From: Gordionus sp. m RMFG-2023
Lineage: Eukaryota; Nematomorpha; Gordioida; Chordodea; Parachordodidae
Assembly (NCBI RefSeq): GCF_954871325.1
Contig: NC_088778.1
Span: 14,907,666-14,971,665, forward strand
Direction of reading: 5' to 3'
Length of the DNA stretch: 64,000 bases
The position numbers were made by a program, and so were the translations under genes. The stretch's first letter is position 1. Every line of letters begins with the position of its first letter. The notes beneath the pieces were generated by a model. That model had not been told where the DNA came from and did no database searches. It saw only the letters and a program-made list of their open reading frames with translations. Below are positions 39,237-51,060 of the stretch, piece after piece.

Positions 39237-40375
39237 TAATGTTATTCCAAATAGTTAAAATAAAAATTATTTACCAAAAGTAAAGAGCAGCAAAACGCAA
39301 TGGTGATTTCTGGGGTTAAATAGTAAGGCCCTACAAACAACTCAGCTTCGGGTTAAAAATTTTTTAATCGGATAGAGCTAGGGTTTAAAAATACCAAAAA
39401 AATAGGATAAAAATGAATTATTATGTTGGTTAACTGAACGATTATTCAGCCATACGAGTACGACTTTTGCTACGATTCGAAAAATTATTTTTTTTTCTAA
39501 ATAAAGGATAAATTAGAGTTTTCCTAGAATTAAGGCAAGGACAATTAGTATTAAATTTAACTTTATACAAAAATTAAGATGCTTTTTATTTAAATTTTTA
39601 AATTAAAATATTCAGACTAAGTGCTAAAAGGAAGGTGTTAGTGTATCAATAGGTATGAGTGAGATAGGGTTTTAAATTGAAATGGGCTCAGTCAAATAAA
39701 ATTGAATTTGCAGAGCTACCTCGGGTAGAGTAAACATGTTTTTTACCCACTTCACATTTAGTGCGAATTTGTTGCGAAGTATCAAAAATGAATATAAAAT
39801 TTTTATAATCATTTATTTCAGGATTCAAAAAAAAATATATTATTATTAAATGTAGTAATGTGATGTGATTCAATGTAAATTAATTAAAATAACACATTTA
39901 CTTTAAAAAACTTGAAAGAAAATGTTGAGAAAAACATTATTATTTTAAAAAACTTCCGGTAATTTAACTTAAATTAAAACTTATAATAATTCTTTTTTTT
40001 GACCCCAAACTTTTTAATAATTAAAAAAAAAATTTCTATTATTCATTTATACACACCATAGATGCCCAAAATTTTTTCCAACTTTTATTTTTAAATACAC
40101 AGGTAAAAAAAATGATGATGCAATTTGACATTATCAGGCATATTGTAATAAAAAAAATACATATATCTATATTATGAAAATCTCGAAAACAATTTCTATA
40201 TTTTTACTTTATGTGCAATTTATAATATATAATTGTGTAATAAAAATAATATTTTGAGAATATACAATATTATATATATTAGTAATAAGGAGAAAAAAAC
40301 AAAAAGAGAGGGGGGGGGGGGGTATAAGTAAAAAGTATTGAGGTTAAAACAAATCATCTTGTGGAATGAGACTGC

Positions 40376-41990
40376 CTATGAAGCTAATATAATTTTCTTG
40401 TGTATCGCGATGGCGAGTCTTTGTCTTAAGAAGAAGCCTTCTCGGGGTTCACTGGTTAGTTGACAAATGTGAGAGCCATGTTCCTTGAAAAAAGATAAGG
40501 CACATTTCCCAAAAGTTGTAAGGGTTGTGGAAATGACGGGAATGAAAATATATTCTTGAGAGATTTCAGAATATTTAGCTATTTTAAGTGACTCCTTTTT
40601 CTCAAGATTATTAAATGTTTGGTTTGATGGTGCAAGTGGATCTATACATGAGTAGTCCCAGACCAAGAATTGACTGCGCTCCCAAGGAATTTGAGAAATT
40701 CCGTCAGGCCGTTTCCTATCAGATCTGAAAAGACCGGAAGGATCAAGAGTAGAGGGGATTTGAGCAGATCTCAGAGCTCTAAGGATGATTGAATTGCATA
40801 GATTATGTCTTACTATACGACCTTTACACGAACGACAGTAAAGACTATGTCTACCATTACCCAAAACGGCAGAACTGCAACCTGAACATGTGTGGGGCTG
40901 GGTAATTAGACAATTTAACCGAATGCCGATCGCGTGAGCTAGCTAGTTTTGGTTCAGTTGTAATTGCAAATTAACAAACGGAATAGCTTCAAGAAACTCA
41001 TTGCCTGAACCATTAAGCAGTGAAGAGAATAAGGGACGGTTAGATAATTGCATTCTGGAAAGAGGTGATTCAACGCAGAATGAAATAATAGGCCTATTAC
41101 AGTACTTCTGCTTATTCGATTCAGGAAGAGGGTGATCAGTAATAATTTGAGCCTTCCATTCGATGATTGCATCATTATAAGATGAGTTGGGTTTTAAAGA
41201 ATTAGAATTTACTATATTTTTAGTTAAAAGGCAACTGGATATGAAGGCTGTTAAGGCGAGATCAGACGGAGATCTGAAACCAAGACCTCCCATCTTAGTG
41301 AGTAAAGAGGCTTGTGTCCATGCTATTTCATCGAATTTAAGATTTAGAATATTTTTTGATAAGGACTTTGATCCCACTTTCATAAACTTCAAGAGGAATG
41401 GGAAATTTAAATATGGCGATTGAACAAAGTGCATAAAGAATACGGGGAATATTGGAAAATTTTTCACGAGGAAAAAGGCTTTATGGGAGGGAAGTAGGGA
41501 GAATAAATTGGCCAACTCAAATAGAGTATCCAGAGTGGACTGAAGAAAGGAAGATATAGCAGAACCACTAACAGGGGCTCCCAAATGATGAAGTCCATCA
41601 AGGGTAGTTAGTTTGAATTTATTTGAATTAGGTTCGATATAATTGATAGGGATAAATTCAGATTTTTCAGAATTGAGGGAGAGTCCGATAGCAGATCCGG
41701 CCTCCTTGATAATATTCACGGCTTTATTGACCTCAACATTGGATCCTCCAAGGATACCATCATCAATGTACCAAGAATGCTAGGATAATGAGCAGATCGT
41801 ATTAATGGATTTAATGATGTCATTAGTACCTAAACAGAAGAATAGGGAACCTAGAGGGTCTCCCTGTTGAATGCTCTCGATGGAAGGGATTTTAAAGGTA
41901 TCAAACTGAAGGGTGGACGGCTGTTGATAACACGAATAAAAGAACTTTGTATTACTGGGAAAAAGATTACTAGAGGAACTCAGGAAGGAG
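40376..41990 (-). pseudogene. LINE fragment: reverse transcriptase plus restriction-like endonuclease
   Basis: Minus strand. Near 41900-41750: a QGDPLGSLFF-type RT block, then a stop, then WYIDDG, the RT catalytic box. The open part 41719-40943 reads GLSLNSEKSEF, a LGAPVSG box, and GGLGFRSPSDLALTAF. After a stop near 40943 come a zinc-finger-like CSGCSSAV...YCRSC and GRIVRHNLCNSI, then RPDGISQIP with LVWD 12 residues on and KIAKYSE. This is the PD...D...K pattern of restriction-like endonucleases at the C-terminus of some site-directed non-LTR elements; the clade is not assigned. It abuts the 3' end of the piggyBac remnant, suggesting one inserted next to the other. Inactive because of stops and a missing 5' half. 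Confidence 0.75.
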
Positions 41991-41994
41991 TTTG

Positions 41995-43200
41995 ATTAAA
42001 ACATAAATATATATTACATTTTGCACATTTTGTTCTGGAATATGCATACCTTGCATATTTGCCTCGTTTAGCAGGCATCCGGCCAATGACAATATTGTCA
42101 TATTTGATATCAGATATAGGAGCCATTATAGAAATTTTTTTTAAAAATTATCATTTCATTCAAAGGTCTCCCTGATTTTCTTTTACTAATTTTGCCTGCC
42201 GATAACAATGCGTTAACAATATGAATTGATATGTTTCATGAATTTATTCTCTTTTTCATAGCATATTTGCCGCCTACAAAAGCCATGAATTTACTACACA
42301 CATATAAATGAGATGAAAAATGATTCTCAGGAAGAACCTTTTACTTAATATCTACTCGATAGCATTCAACAAACATATCATGTAAATCGACTCCCCATAT
42401 ACCTTCATTATATATTTTTAATATATTTGATCTTGGTACTTCAATATATTTTTTGTTACTTAGTGACCATCGTTTTACATTTACTATCAGATGAACGACA
42501 AAGGATGAGATGATGTCCACACCTATTGTCATACCATTTGAAAATGATTATATTTTCTTTTTTATCAACTTTATAGCTCCCGCGACCTTCTTTTTTTAAG
42601 TCTCTATCGCATTTTAACTTGCAATTTTTCACCCGATTGCAATAGTCCCTACCATAAATATACCGATTTATTTTATTTTTTAGCCAATTGAAGAAAAGTA
42701 GTTATCGCAAAAGAGTTTAAGATTTTGAAATTTCGGGATATTTTTAGCCATTGAAGGACTAAATCACCACTTATCCCTAATTCAGATAGTGTAGGATTAG
42801 TTCTCTTTCCGGCATAAACCTTAAAATCATATACATTACAGGAGGATCCGGCTAATGCATAAACTTTATTACCCCATTTATGGTTTCGCTTTTATATATT
42901 ATTTTAAAGGACTCTGCCCTTTGAACAGAAGGATTATTTTCAACGCATACTCTTTCCACCATCTCTAATTTGCCAATATTGTTTTGAATCTCTGAAATAA
43001 AGGGTATAATTTTAAAACATTTATCATATCCATCTTGATTTCTTTGGATAAGTTGAGAATCGTTAACATATAAATATTTTAGCAATATTTGAAACCGGGT
43101 ACAAGACAGTTTTCGTAATCTGAGGGAACGCCAATTCCGTATACCAATATTGTGTATATGAAGAAACTCTAACAAAAGAAGAAAAAAGATGTATGCCTAA
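41995..43200 (-). pseudogene. piggyBac-type transposase remnant
   Basis: Minus strand. 43175-42852 gives NIGIRNWRSLRLRKLSCTRF, YLYVNDSQ and KCFKIIPFISEIQNNIG, the N-terminal side of PGBD/piggyBac transposases (RF...LRFLHFND, KI+P). 42532-42341 gives IYNEGIWGVDLHDMFVECYR, matching the conserved GVD-D motif near the third catalytic Asp. 42110-41995 gives RMPAKRGKYARYAY and CAKCNIYLCF, a Cys-rich C-terminal finger. Stops and frame changes separate the blocks. TTAA target sites and terminal repeats were not identified. Confidence 0.78.
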
Positions 43201-43369
43201 AAATTGTTCTAATTCATTTATATCAAGATTTAGCGATCGATTTATTTGCTGAAAACTGTATAAATTACTTTGTTCACATATATTATTTAGTATATTATCT
43301 GAAATATAATTATATAGAAAATTATTATAAATATAAAATAAAATAAATGTTTAAAAAAGATATTAAAAT

Positions 43370-46019
43370 CCCAACGACTTATTTTGGCATCATACACTTT
43401 AAGTAAAAAGTGCATATCATTTTTTATTGACAAGCGGGGAAAGTCTTGTCCTGAGAAACAAAAAATTAAGAGCCTTTAAAAACTGTTTTGATTATCAAAA
43501 AAAAATGTGTTTATAAATTTCTTCTCAATTATCTGAATATAAAATTTCCACATATCGAGTCTGACATCAATCTTTCTTAAAACAAGCCTCTCTTCTTTCA
43601 GTACCATGTCCGCGAAGGTCGTATCCAGTCTCTCTCCGCACCAACTTCCAATAAGCTGGTGCCCCTATCCATCACCATATTGGCAATCGGGGAAAGTCTT
43701 GCCCTGAGAATTGTTATGGACTCGCTAATAGTCAGTAGTAGTATTTAAGAATGTGAATAAAGTCTTTTATTGTTAACTATTGATATAAAAATTTAATAAT
43801 GAATATATATGTTTTCCTCTCAAATAATATGTATATATATCATATAAATAACGTTTAATATGTTCAATTTACATAATATCAAAATTTAATTTAATATATC
43901 ACACGATCGCCTTAAACCGTCATTATTTAAATGGACAAGTATAAAAACTTTTAACAATATTAAATAAATAACTTTGTTACGAATATGTAGCATTTTTAAT
44001 AAAATAATTATTCATAATAATATACTCTCAACTTTAATAATGATTAAAAAATTTAGAATTATTAAATATTATCCTCAGAATTAGTTATATTGTCGTTATA
44101 AAATCATGAAAATATGATTGGATGAAATTTAAAAAATAACACATTATGCGTTAATATTTTTAATAAAATACAAAAGTATTTTTATTATATTTATATGATG
44201 TTAATTTAAATCTATAGGCTTTTATAAATTTAGAATATATAATTATATTATATGATGTCAAAACTAATCGTTAAAGGGTTAAATTTGCGACAATTTTAAT
44301 TGTAAACTTCTAATAACTTATTTTTAAATTATGATCTCATAAAATACACGATTATAGACGTGGCATTAACAGCAATAAAATTTAAAACTTATCAGAATGA
44401 ATTATTATCCATTTTGCCGTTGAATTCACTCATAATTATGGATAATGCGCATATTCATCGTGCCCATATAATAACTTAAAATTATCAAAATATAGCCTTC
44501 CACCTTAATCTCCGCAAATAAGCCCAAAACAGAAAATAGACGACTTCAAACCTTTATCAGTAATTGCCTCCGAACAATAAATGGTATCTTTTACCCAAGA
44601 ATCATCTCAAACTCAAATCTTTTAAAAAATTCACATCATACGCCAATAAACATAACATTAAAAAAACGCCGAAATTAGTTCCTAGCTCACATAATTAGAA
44701 CCTCTGATCTCAATCTAGTACACGATGCCATAATATGGCTTTATACATATAAAGGGAAACAATACATTATATACAAATTCACTATGGTACCAAAAAACTA
44801 TAAAGGATGTTATGGAATTAAATATCAATATGAAACAGTATATAAAACTAAACAACTGTAAGAAATCTATCAAAAAACTATTTCGCATCAAAGAGAGATA
44901 TTTCAAATAAAGCTCACAATCCAAAATTTTCGCTCAATCAAAGAACAAAAAATATTATTATCAAATACATCTCTAGTAGATTTTACTTACTAAGACAAAT
45001 TACTATAAAGATTTAGAATTCAGAAGATACTATATATTTAAATTCTTGATTTTCATGTAATAAAATACAGGAATTTTCTCAAAACCGATTTGTAATCAAC
45101 TAGCATTTACACAGAAATATCTTAAACTTAAAATTATCCACCCCCCCCCCCCCACCCTTAAAGTAATTAAATTATAGTGCAGACTAGTGTAATGAGGTAA
45201 ACCAAGCACTTTCAACGCTATAGGGCAAAAGCGCTATATATCACATATCACGTAATATACATTAAAAAAGATTTCACAAGTCATTTGCGAAACTATAATA
45301 TAAGAAAGGTAAATTTAATAGAAAATAAAATAATAATTTGGGTGTAAAAGTAAACATTTCGAAAAATGTTGCTTAAATGTCTATAGGCTTAATAAAATAA
45401 GTTGAAAATAATTTGACCTTAAATTTTACCCAAAAAGAAATTGTGTATTTTTTAACTCATTCAGAGTCTTCCAGTTTATAGTAAAAATTAATTTTATAAA
45501 AAAAACCTCGATTATAAAAACAAATTTTAAAGAAAAAAAGGAAGATTATTGTAAATTTTTTTATAAGTTTATATTTTTTTTATAAACTGCAAATGCATTA
45601 TTTTAATTTTTTTTTTTTCAATTTAACATGCTATTTTATATAATTACATATTATCTATATCTATATATATAACATACATTAAAAATGATCCTTTCCCTGA
45701 TCAATTAATTCAAATCCTCTTACTAATGGCGAAAATAAAAAAATCAATAAATACTCAATATTAAATAATTTTATTTTTCAACCCATAGTCATCTCAACTA
45801 ATGGTAATTTCTCCCAATCAACATATTTATTTTTAAAAATTTTAGCACGTAAAATTTTTAACATAACAAACGAATAACGCGAGTCAATCTTCCTAAAACA
45901 AAAAATACAATTAGAAATTTTTAAACATAATTATACATGTTTTTTAGGTACATTTTTACTATAAGCTCTTTTTAGAGCCATCGATATTTTTTAAAATTTA
46001 CACTCATTTTTAATATATG
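43370..46019. other. AT-rich stretch, no gene
   Basis: No gene seen. A short GC-richer segment near 43435-43730 repeats the phrase GGGGAAAGTCTTGYCCTGAGAA at about 43436 and 43688, a probable small repeat. A C run lies at 45141-45153. Confidence 0.55.
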
Positions 46020-46109
46020 TTATTTTAATTATTTTTACAAAAAAAATATTTTTATCTGCATGGGTTTTAATTTAATCTCAATATGTTTCATTAAATCATC
46101 ACAACACTG
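46020..46109. mobile_element. MITE, CAGTGTTGTGAT family, partial copy 3
   Basis: Right half only: ATGGGTTTTAATTTAATC, ATATGTTTCATTAAATCATC, ACAACACTG, followed by TA. The left arm is missing. Confidence 0.75.
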
Positions 46110-47329
46110 TATAATAGATATTATATTCTTCAACTTTCACTTTCACTATAATTTAAAAAATGAAAGATAAAAATTTTTTATAAATCGAATATATAATTTT
46201 ATGGCGCCAAATATATAAAACAAAAAAAAATTAAATTCAGTATTTTTGTTTATTTTTATATAAAATTTTTTAAAAAAAATATGAAATATATTAAAAATAA
46301 ATGTTAAGGGATAAGTTCTAAATCACTAAAAATTTGGAATCTTGTTCTAATTTCAAAGAGAAATCTTCCTTATAGCCCTGAATTCGAAGATATTTAAATT
46401 TAAGCAAATTTAAGACTAATAGTCCATTACTGATCCCAGAAAAATTCTAATTTATCTTTTATTTAGAAAAGCAAAGTGATTTTTCGTATCGTTACAAAAG
46501 TCGTTTAGCTGGAAATAATCGTTCGGCTAACCAACATAATAACTTATTTAAATCCTATTTTTTGGTATTTCTAAAGCCTAGGTGGACTCGATTAAAAAAA
46601 TTTTTAACGTTAAGCTAAGTTGCTTGCAGAGCTTTACTATCTAACCCAAGAACGCCATTGCGTTTTGCTGATTCTATACTTTTGGTAAATAATTTTTATT
46701 TAAACTATTTGGAATAACATAATATATCTGAACCCCGGGTTTAAACCACGGGTCTGTACCTCGGGTCTGTACTCATAGTTCATGCTCAGAGCTGGTTTAG
46801 TCCATTTTTAGTTCCAAACCCCGGGTGTGGGTTTTACACAACCAATTAACAACACTAAACTAGGAAAATAAAGAAAAATTCGGAGAAAATTAAAACAAAA
46901 TTATTTGGCAAAATCGTTCATGATTTTTAAAATTAACCTGAGAAAAATTCTCAGCTTTCAGTATTTTATGTCTTCTTTGGAAAAAATTCTAAGCGTTGAA
47001 ATTTATTTTTAATGGCATAAAGCACATTTGTAAAATTTATATGTGGAGGTGGTGGGGTAAATTTATTGGGATAAAAACCTGAACCAAAATGTCCGTTCTA
47101 TACCTACAACCATGAGTGAAAAGAGACCAGAAGGAAATTGGTTAATTTATTTTTTATCGCATCAAATAAAGGTGACATGCTTACTTAATAGAAAATAAGT
47201 AACAAGATATAAACTAAGTAACAAGATCTTTAAAACATTTCGCGTTTATGATTTAAGGAACTTTTGCTTTCCTTTAACTAAATGCATACGCAAGATATTT
47301 ATTATTTAGTAATGCCCACGCGATAATAA

Positions 47330-47600
47330 CTTACGCAAATAAATTCACTGGAGAAAATTCGCTATAAAGGGTTCGCGATAAAAGCTTCGCTATAACGAGT
47401 TGGCGATAAAAGTTTTGCTCAAGTATTAGCGGTTACGGTTTCGCGGAAATAAATTTGCGATAATGAGTTCGCGTTATTTATCACTATAAATCTTTCGGGG
47501 AAAAAAATTTGCGAAATCGGTTTCGCGATATTACCATCTCTATAAAATTCCTTCGGGATAAAAATTTTGCGAAAAAGTGTTTTGCGATAAAAGTTTGGCT
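47330..47600. repeat. Degenerate tandem array with TTCGCGATAA units
   Basis: Imperfect units such as TTCGCTATAA, TTCGCGATAAAAG and GCGATAATGAGTTCG. The pattern matches the Foldback arms (TTCTCTATAA) with CTC replaced by GCG or GCT, and the array has the orientation of a right arm. Probably a relic of a related Foldback subfamily. Confidence 0.65.
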
Positions 47601-49276
47601 GAATTGATCTGATGAGTTCATAAATAACATCCAGATTAATTCCTGTTAATATATTTGAATTTTATTTTAAATTATATTAACTTAAATTTTACCTTACGGA
47701 CTTGTATTATTTCTTTCACCTAACATAATATTAATCTAATAATTACATTGATTGTTATTTACTTTTGAAAAGTATATATATAGAATTTATTAGGTTAATA
47801 GTCAGTTAGTTATATTTTATAATAAATAAATTTAAAATAAAGAAATTTTGTTTCGATATCTTTTTGCTTATCCATATCACTTACACTATATTAGCAATTC
47901 CAAAAAAAATTTAACGAATCCCCCCTCCCGTTTCCATAATGTATTCACGCGTAAGCCGCCGGATTATAAGACAGATTTTAACTAAAATAAAATTTGAGAA
48001 CATTTCTACTATAATAATATAAATTGAAAATTTAAAGTCATATAACTAACTCAATTATCTTGTATAAATTTTGGTAATAGTTTTGTCATTTGTGTCTAAT
48101 TTCTTTTGAATAAATTATTATTCAAGTAAAAATTATTGAAAGATTATATGCCGATTAAAGTATTAAATTACGCTAATCTAGGAAATTTTTAATCACAAAA
48201 ACATCAGAACAATCTTTATTCTCCCAAAATTTTATGTATGTGAAGAGGTAGTAACCAATAATTGGAGATATTAATCATCCTAGAAATAAGATGTATCAGT
48301 CAAAAGTTTCCTCAATACAATTTTACCAAACAAAATCTTTCAAAATATAATCTATTCAAAAAAAATAATTAACACTTATTTACTATCCAAGAGAATCGCT
48401 AGCAAGGTATAATCACCCCGTATTTTTTGACTAATTTTAATTAACAATTCGTTTATATCTCTGCCGCCTAGGTATACTTCAACTTATTTTAAATCTAGCG
48501 ATAATATATCTAAAATACTAATATTATACTTATAATATGATATCTATCTAATTCAATTACTTCTAACGAAGGATGGAGATGGGGATGATACAAGATCATC
48601 ATTGAAATTGAAATTGTGATGATGAAGTTGTCATCTAAAAAAATGTGAAAGGGGTAGTTTTGATTTGATCTGGATTGAATTTCCTTTCTTTTTGTTGCTA
48701 CCTTTGATTTTAATTTCCTTCTTATTTTTGCTAATTTGATTTTGTAAAAATAGTAGGGGCTGGGGGATTTGTCATTGCTTAGGATTTAAAATTCAAAAAA
48801 TGATATATTTTGTCATTTATATATGAATTATTTATGTCTGAATGATAATATTATATTAATAAAACATTGTGCATTAAAATAAAGGAATATAATAATTATT
48901 TATTCTATAAAAGACATATCATTCTACAAGCCCTGGGTATAAGGTTTGCTAGGACAAAAATGTACCATTATAAAAATCAATTTTATACTAAAAAATTCTC
49001 AATGAATAAGTTTTGATATTTGGTTGATCTATCTAATAGTAAAAAAAACCTAGTACTCCCCTACTTTATCTGATCTAAAACCAAATTGTTTAAATATTTT
49101 ACATTTTTTCCCCGGGGAGTAAATATTATTGCACTATCAATTTCAACCTGCTCCCAGAGATTTTTGTAATAGGGGAGACCGGGGTTATATTGTCCATAAA
49201 AAAAAAGAAGTGCCATAAAATATAGATGAAGCTAATTTTCCAAAATTTTAAAACGTAGTTTTATTCTATCTCTACA
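47601..49276. other. AT-rich stretch, no gene
   Basis: No gene seen. The motif AGGGGAGACCGGGG at 49171-49184 repeats one at 22.73 kb. Confidence 0.55.
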
Positions 49277-49299
49277 CTTATTATCGGTTCCACGTCTTT

Positions 49300-49745
49300 A
49301 TAGAGAAACCATTATAGAGAATGTATTTTATAGAGAAACATTTATAGAGAAAACAATTATAGAGAATGCATTTATAGAGAATTGTTTTATAGAGAATGTA
49401 ATTTATAGAGAATGATTTTAAAGAGAATTATTTTATAGAGAATGTCCTTTATAGAGAATTACTTCAAAGAGAATGATTTTATAGAGAATGCCGTTTATAG
49501 AGAATGGTTTTATAGAGAATGTCGATTATAGAGAATGATTTTAAAGAGAATTATTTTATAGAGAAGGTCCTTAATAGAGAATGACTTCAAAGAGAATGCT
49601 TTTATAGAGAATGTTGTTTATAGAGAAGGATTTTAAAGAGAATTACTTTTATAGAGAATTATTTTGTAGAGAATTACATTGTAGAGAATTATTTTGTAGA
49701 GAATTATTTTCTAGATCTTGATTTTATAGAGAAATATTATATATG
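49300..49745 (+). repeat. FB2 left minisatellite arm
   Basis: Imperfect 13-15 bp units of TTATAGAGAATG with variable spacer bases, drifting to TTTTGTAGAGAATTA at the inner end. Confidence 0.9.
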
Positions 49746-50349
49746 GGACAACTAGAGAGTTCAAAAAATTTATGCGGGATTTGAAAAATATATCAAAATT
49801 AACATTTTAATAATACAATTCAGTTTATTTGTTGTATTTTTTCGATGATTTTATTTGTTTCAACAATGGTTTTTTTGTAAAATCTTTTTAGTTCATATCA
49901 AGGTTTATCTTAATTATTAACTCAGCTAAACCAACCTGAAACCATTTGTTAAATATGTATTAACCGTTATTAAAGAGAATCTAAACTGAACCAACCATTT
50001 TTAAAATTTTTATGTATTGCATTTATATGTCAGCTATCTAAATTAGCCTTTAGAAGGGTTCTTAACTTTACCCTGATGGATATATGACGGACGAGAATCT
50101 TATTCTAATTTTAATTAAGAAAAGGTTTTAACCAGTTGTTTGGGTAAAAAATATGTCACATTCCCATTCGTTCTGCGTTTCGGAACACGTTTTTAAATAT
50201 AATTTTCTTTCTATTTTATTATACAAATTTTATTCATAAATCTTTTTAATATAGATAACTAACAATTCATTAATCTCTAATGATACGCATTTAGATGTAT
50301 GCGATGGCTTTAATATATTGAGTGTCGAAAAGTGCCGATCTCTACTTGG

Positions 50350-50665
50350 GGTTCCACATATTTATAGAGAAACCAATATTTTTGATTAAATAGAAGCACC
50401 ACAATTTTGTCCTACCTAAAAAACCAAAACCGTCAATTGAAGGTTTCTATATAAGATATTATAGCGAATGCATTACCGCGAATGCACTATCGCGAATGTA
50501 TTATCGCGAATGTATTATCGCGAATGTATTATAGCGAACGCATCACTAATGCATTATAGCGAGTATAATATAGCGAAAATATTATAGCGAATGCATTATC
50601 GCAAATGTATTATCGCGAATGCATTATCGCGAATTCATTGTCGCGAATGCATTATCTAAAATGAA
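50350..50665 (+). repeat. Isolated Foldback terminus and CGCGAATG tandem array
   Basis: 50350 starts GGTTCCACATATTTATAGAG, matching the outer end of the Foldback family. From about 50458 a tandem array of 14-bp units such as TTATCGCGAATGTA or TTATAGCGAATGCA follows. It looks like a left end of a sister Foldback subfamily nested in FB2; no matching right end is found nearby in the expected orientation. Confidence 0.7.
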
Positions 50666-50734
50666 TTGCATCAGTTGCGATATCGGGAATGGAGTTTGAC
50701 GAAAACTACAATTTTATATTTATCGTCCTTTAGA

Positions 50735-51060
50735 CAAACTTAGTTGAACCTAGAAATTAAGTTAAAGTCGGGCTTGGGTCTAAAAATTTTTTTTTAAAAT
50801 AGGGTTAAGGCTTTTGATTTTTTTGATTTAAAAAATATAAAAAAGATTCTAAGCAATAAAATAGACTTCTCTAAAGATTAGGGAAAAGGAATTAAATTTT
50901 TATATTAATTTATTGTTTAAATATGCGTTTAGTTATATTTTTCAATTAAATTTGGGACAGGACAGGCTCAGGCCTAAAATTTAAAATTATGGCTAGGGTC
51001 CTAAAAATAAAGATTTTGGATGGAGCTTTGGCCGAAATAAATAAAATTTGCAAGGCACTA
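50735..51060. repeat. GGGCC/GGGCTT-rich MITE-like patch
   Basis: Contains GTCGGGCTTGGGTC and, inverted further on, GACAGGACAGGCTCAGGCC, separated by AT-rich sequence. It belongs by style to the GGGCC-rich repeats; ends not resolved. Confidence 0.35.

Larger units (their letters stand above)
38963..46856. mobile_element. Long inverted-repeat structure with GC-rich minisatellite arms
   Basis: Arms of about 425-570 bp at 38963-39535 and 46432-46856 are inverted copies. Each has, from the outside in, a TGTTGTTAATT end, a minisatellite of AGACCCGGGGTTC-type units, then a shared segment with TTATTCCAAATAGTT and CAGCAAAACGCAATGG and a block with TTATTATGTTGGTTA. Between them lie a piggyBac-type transposase remnant and a LINE fragment, both on the minus strand, plus AT-rich DNA. 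No clear target duplication was found, so it may be one large transposon with later insertions or two inverted solo repeats. Confidence 0.65.
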
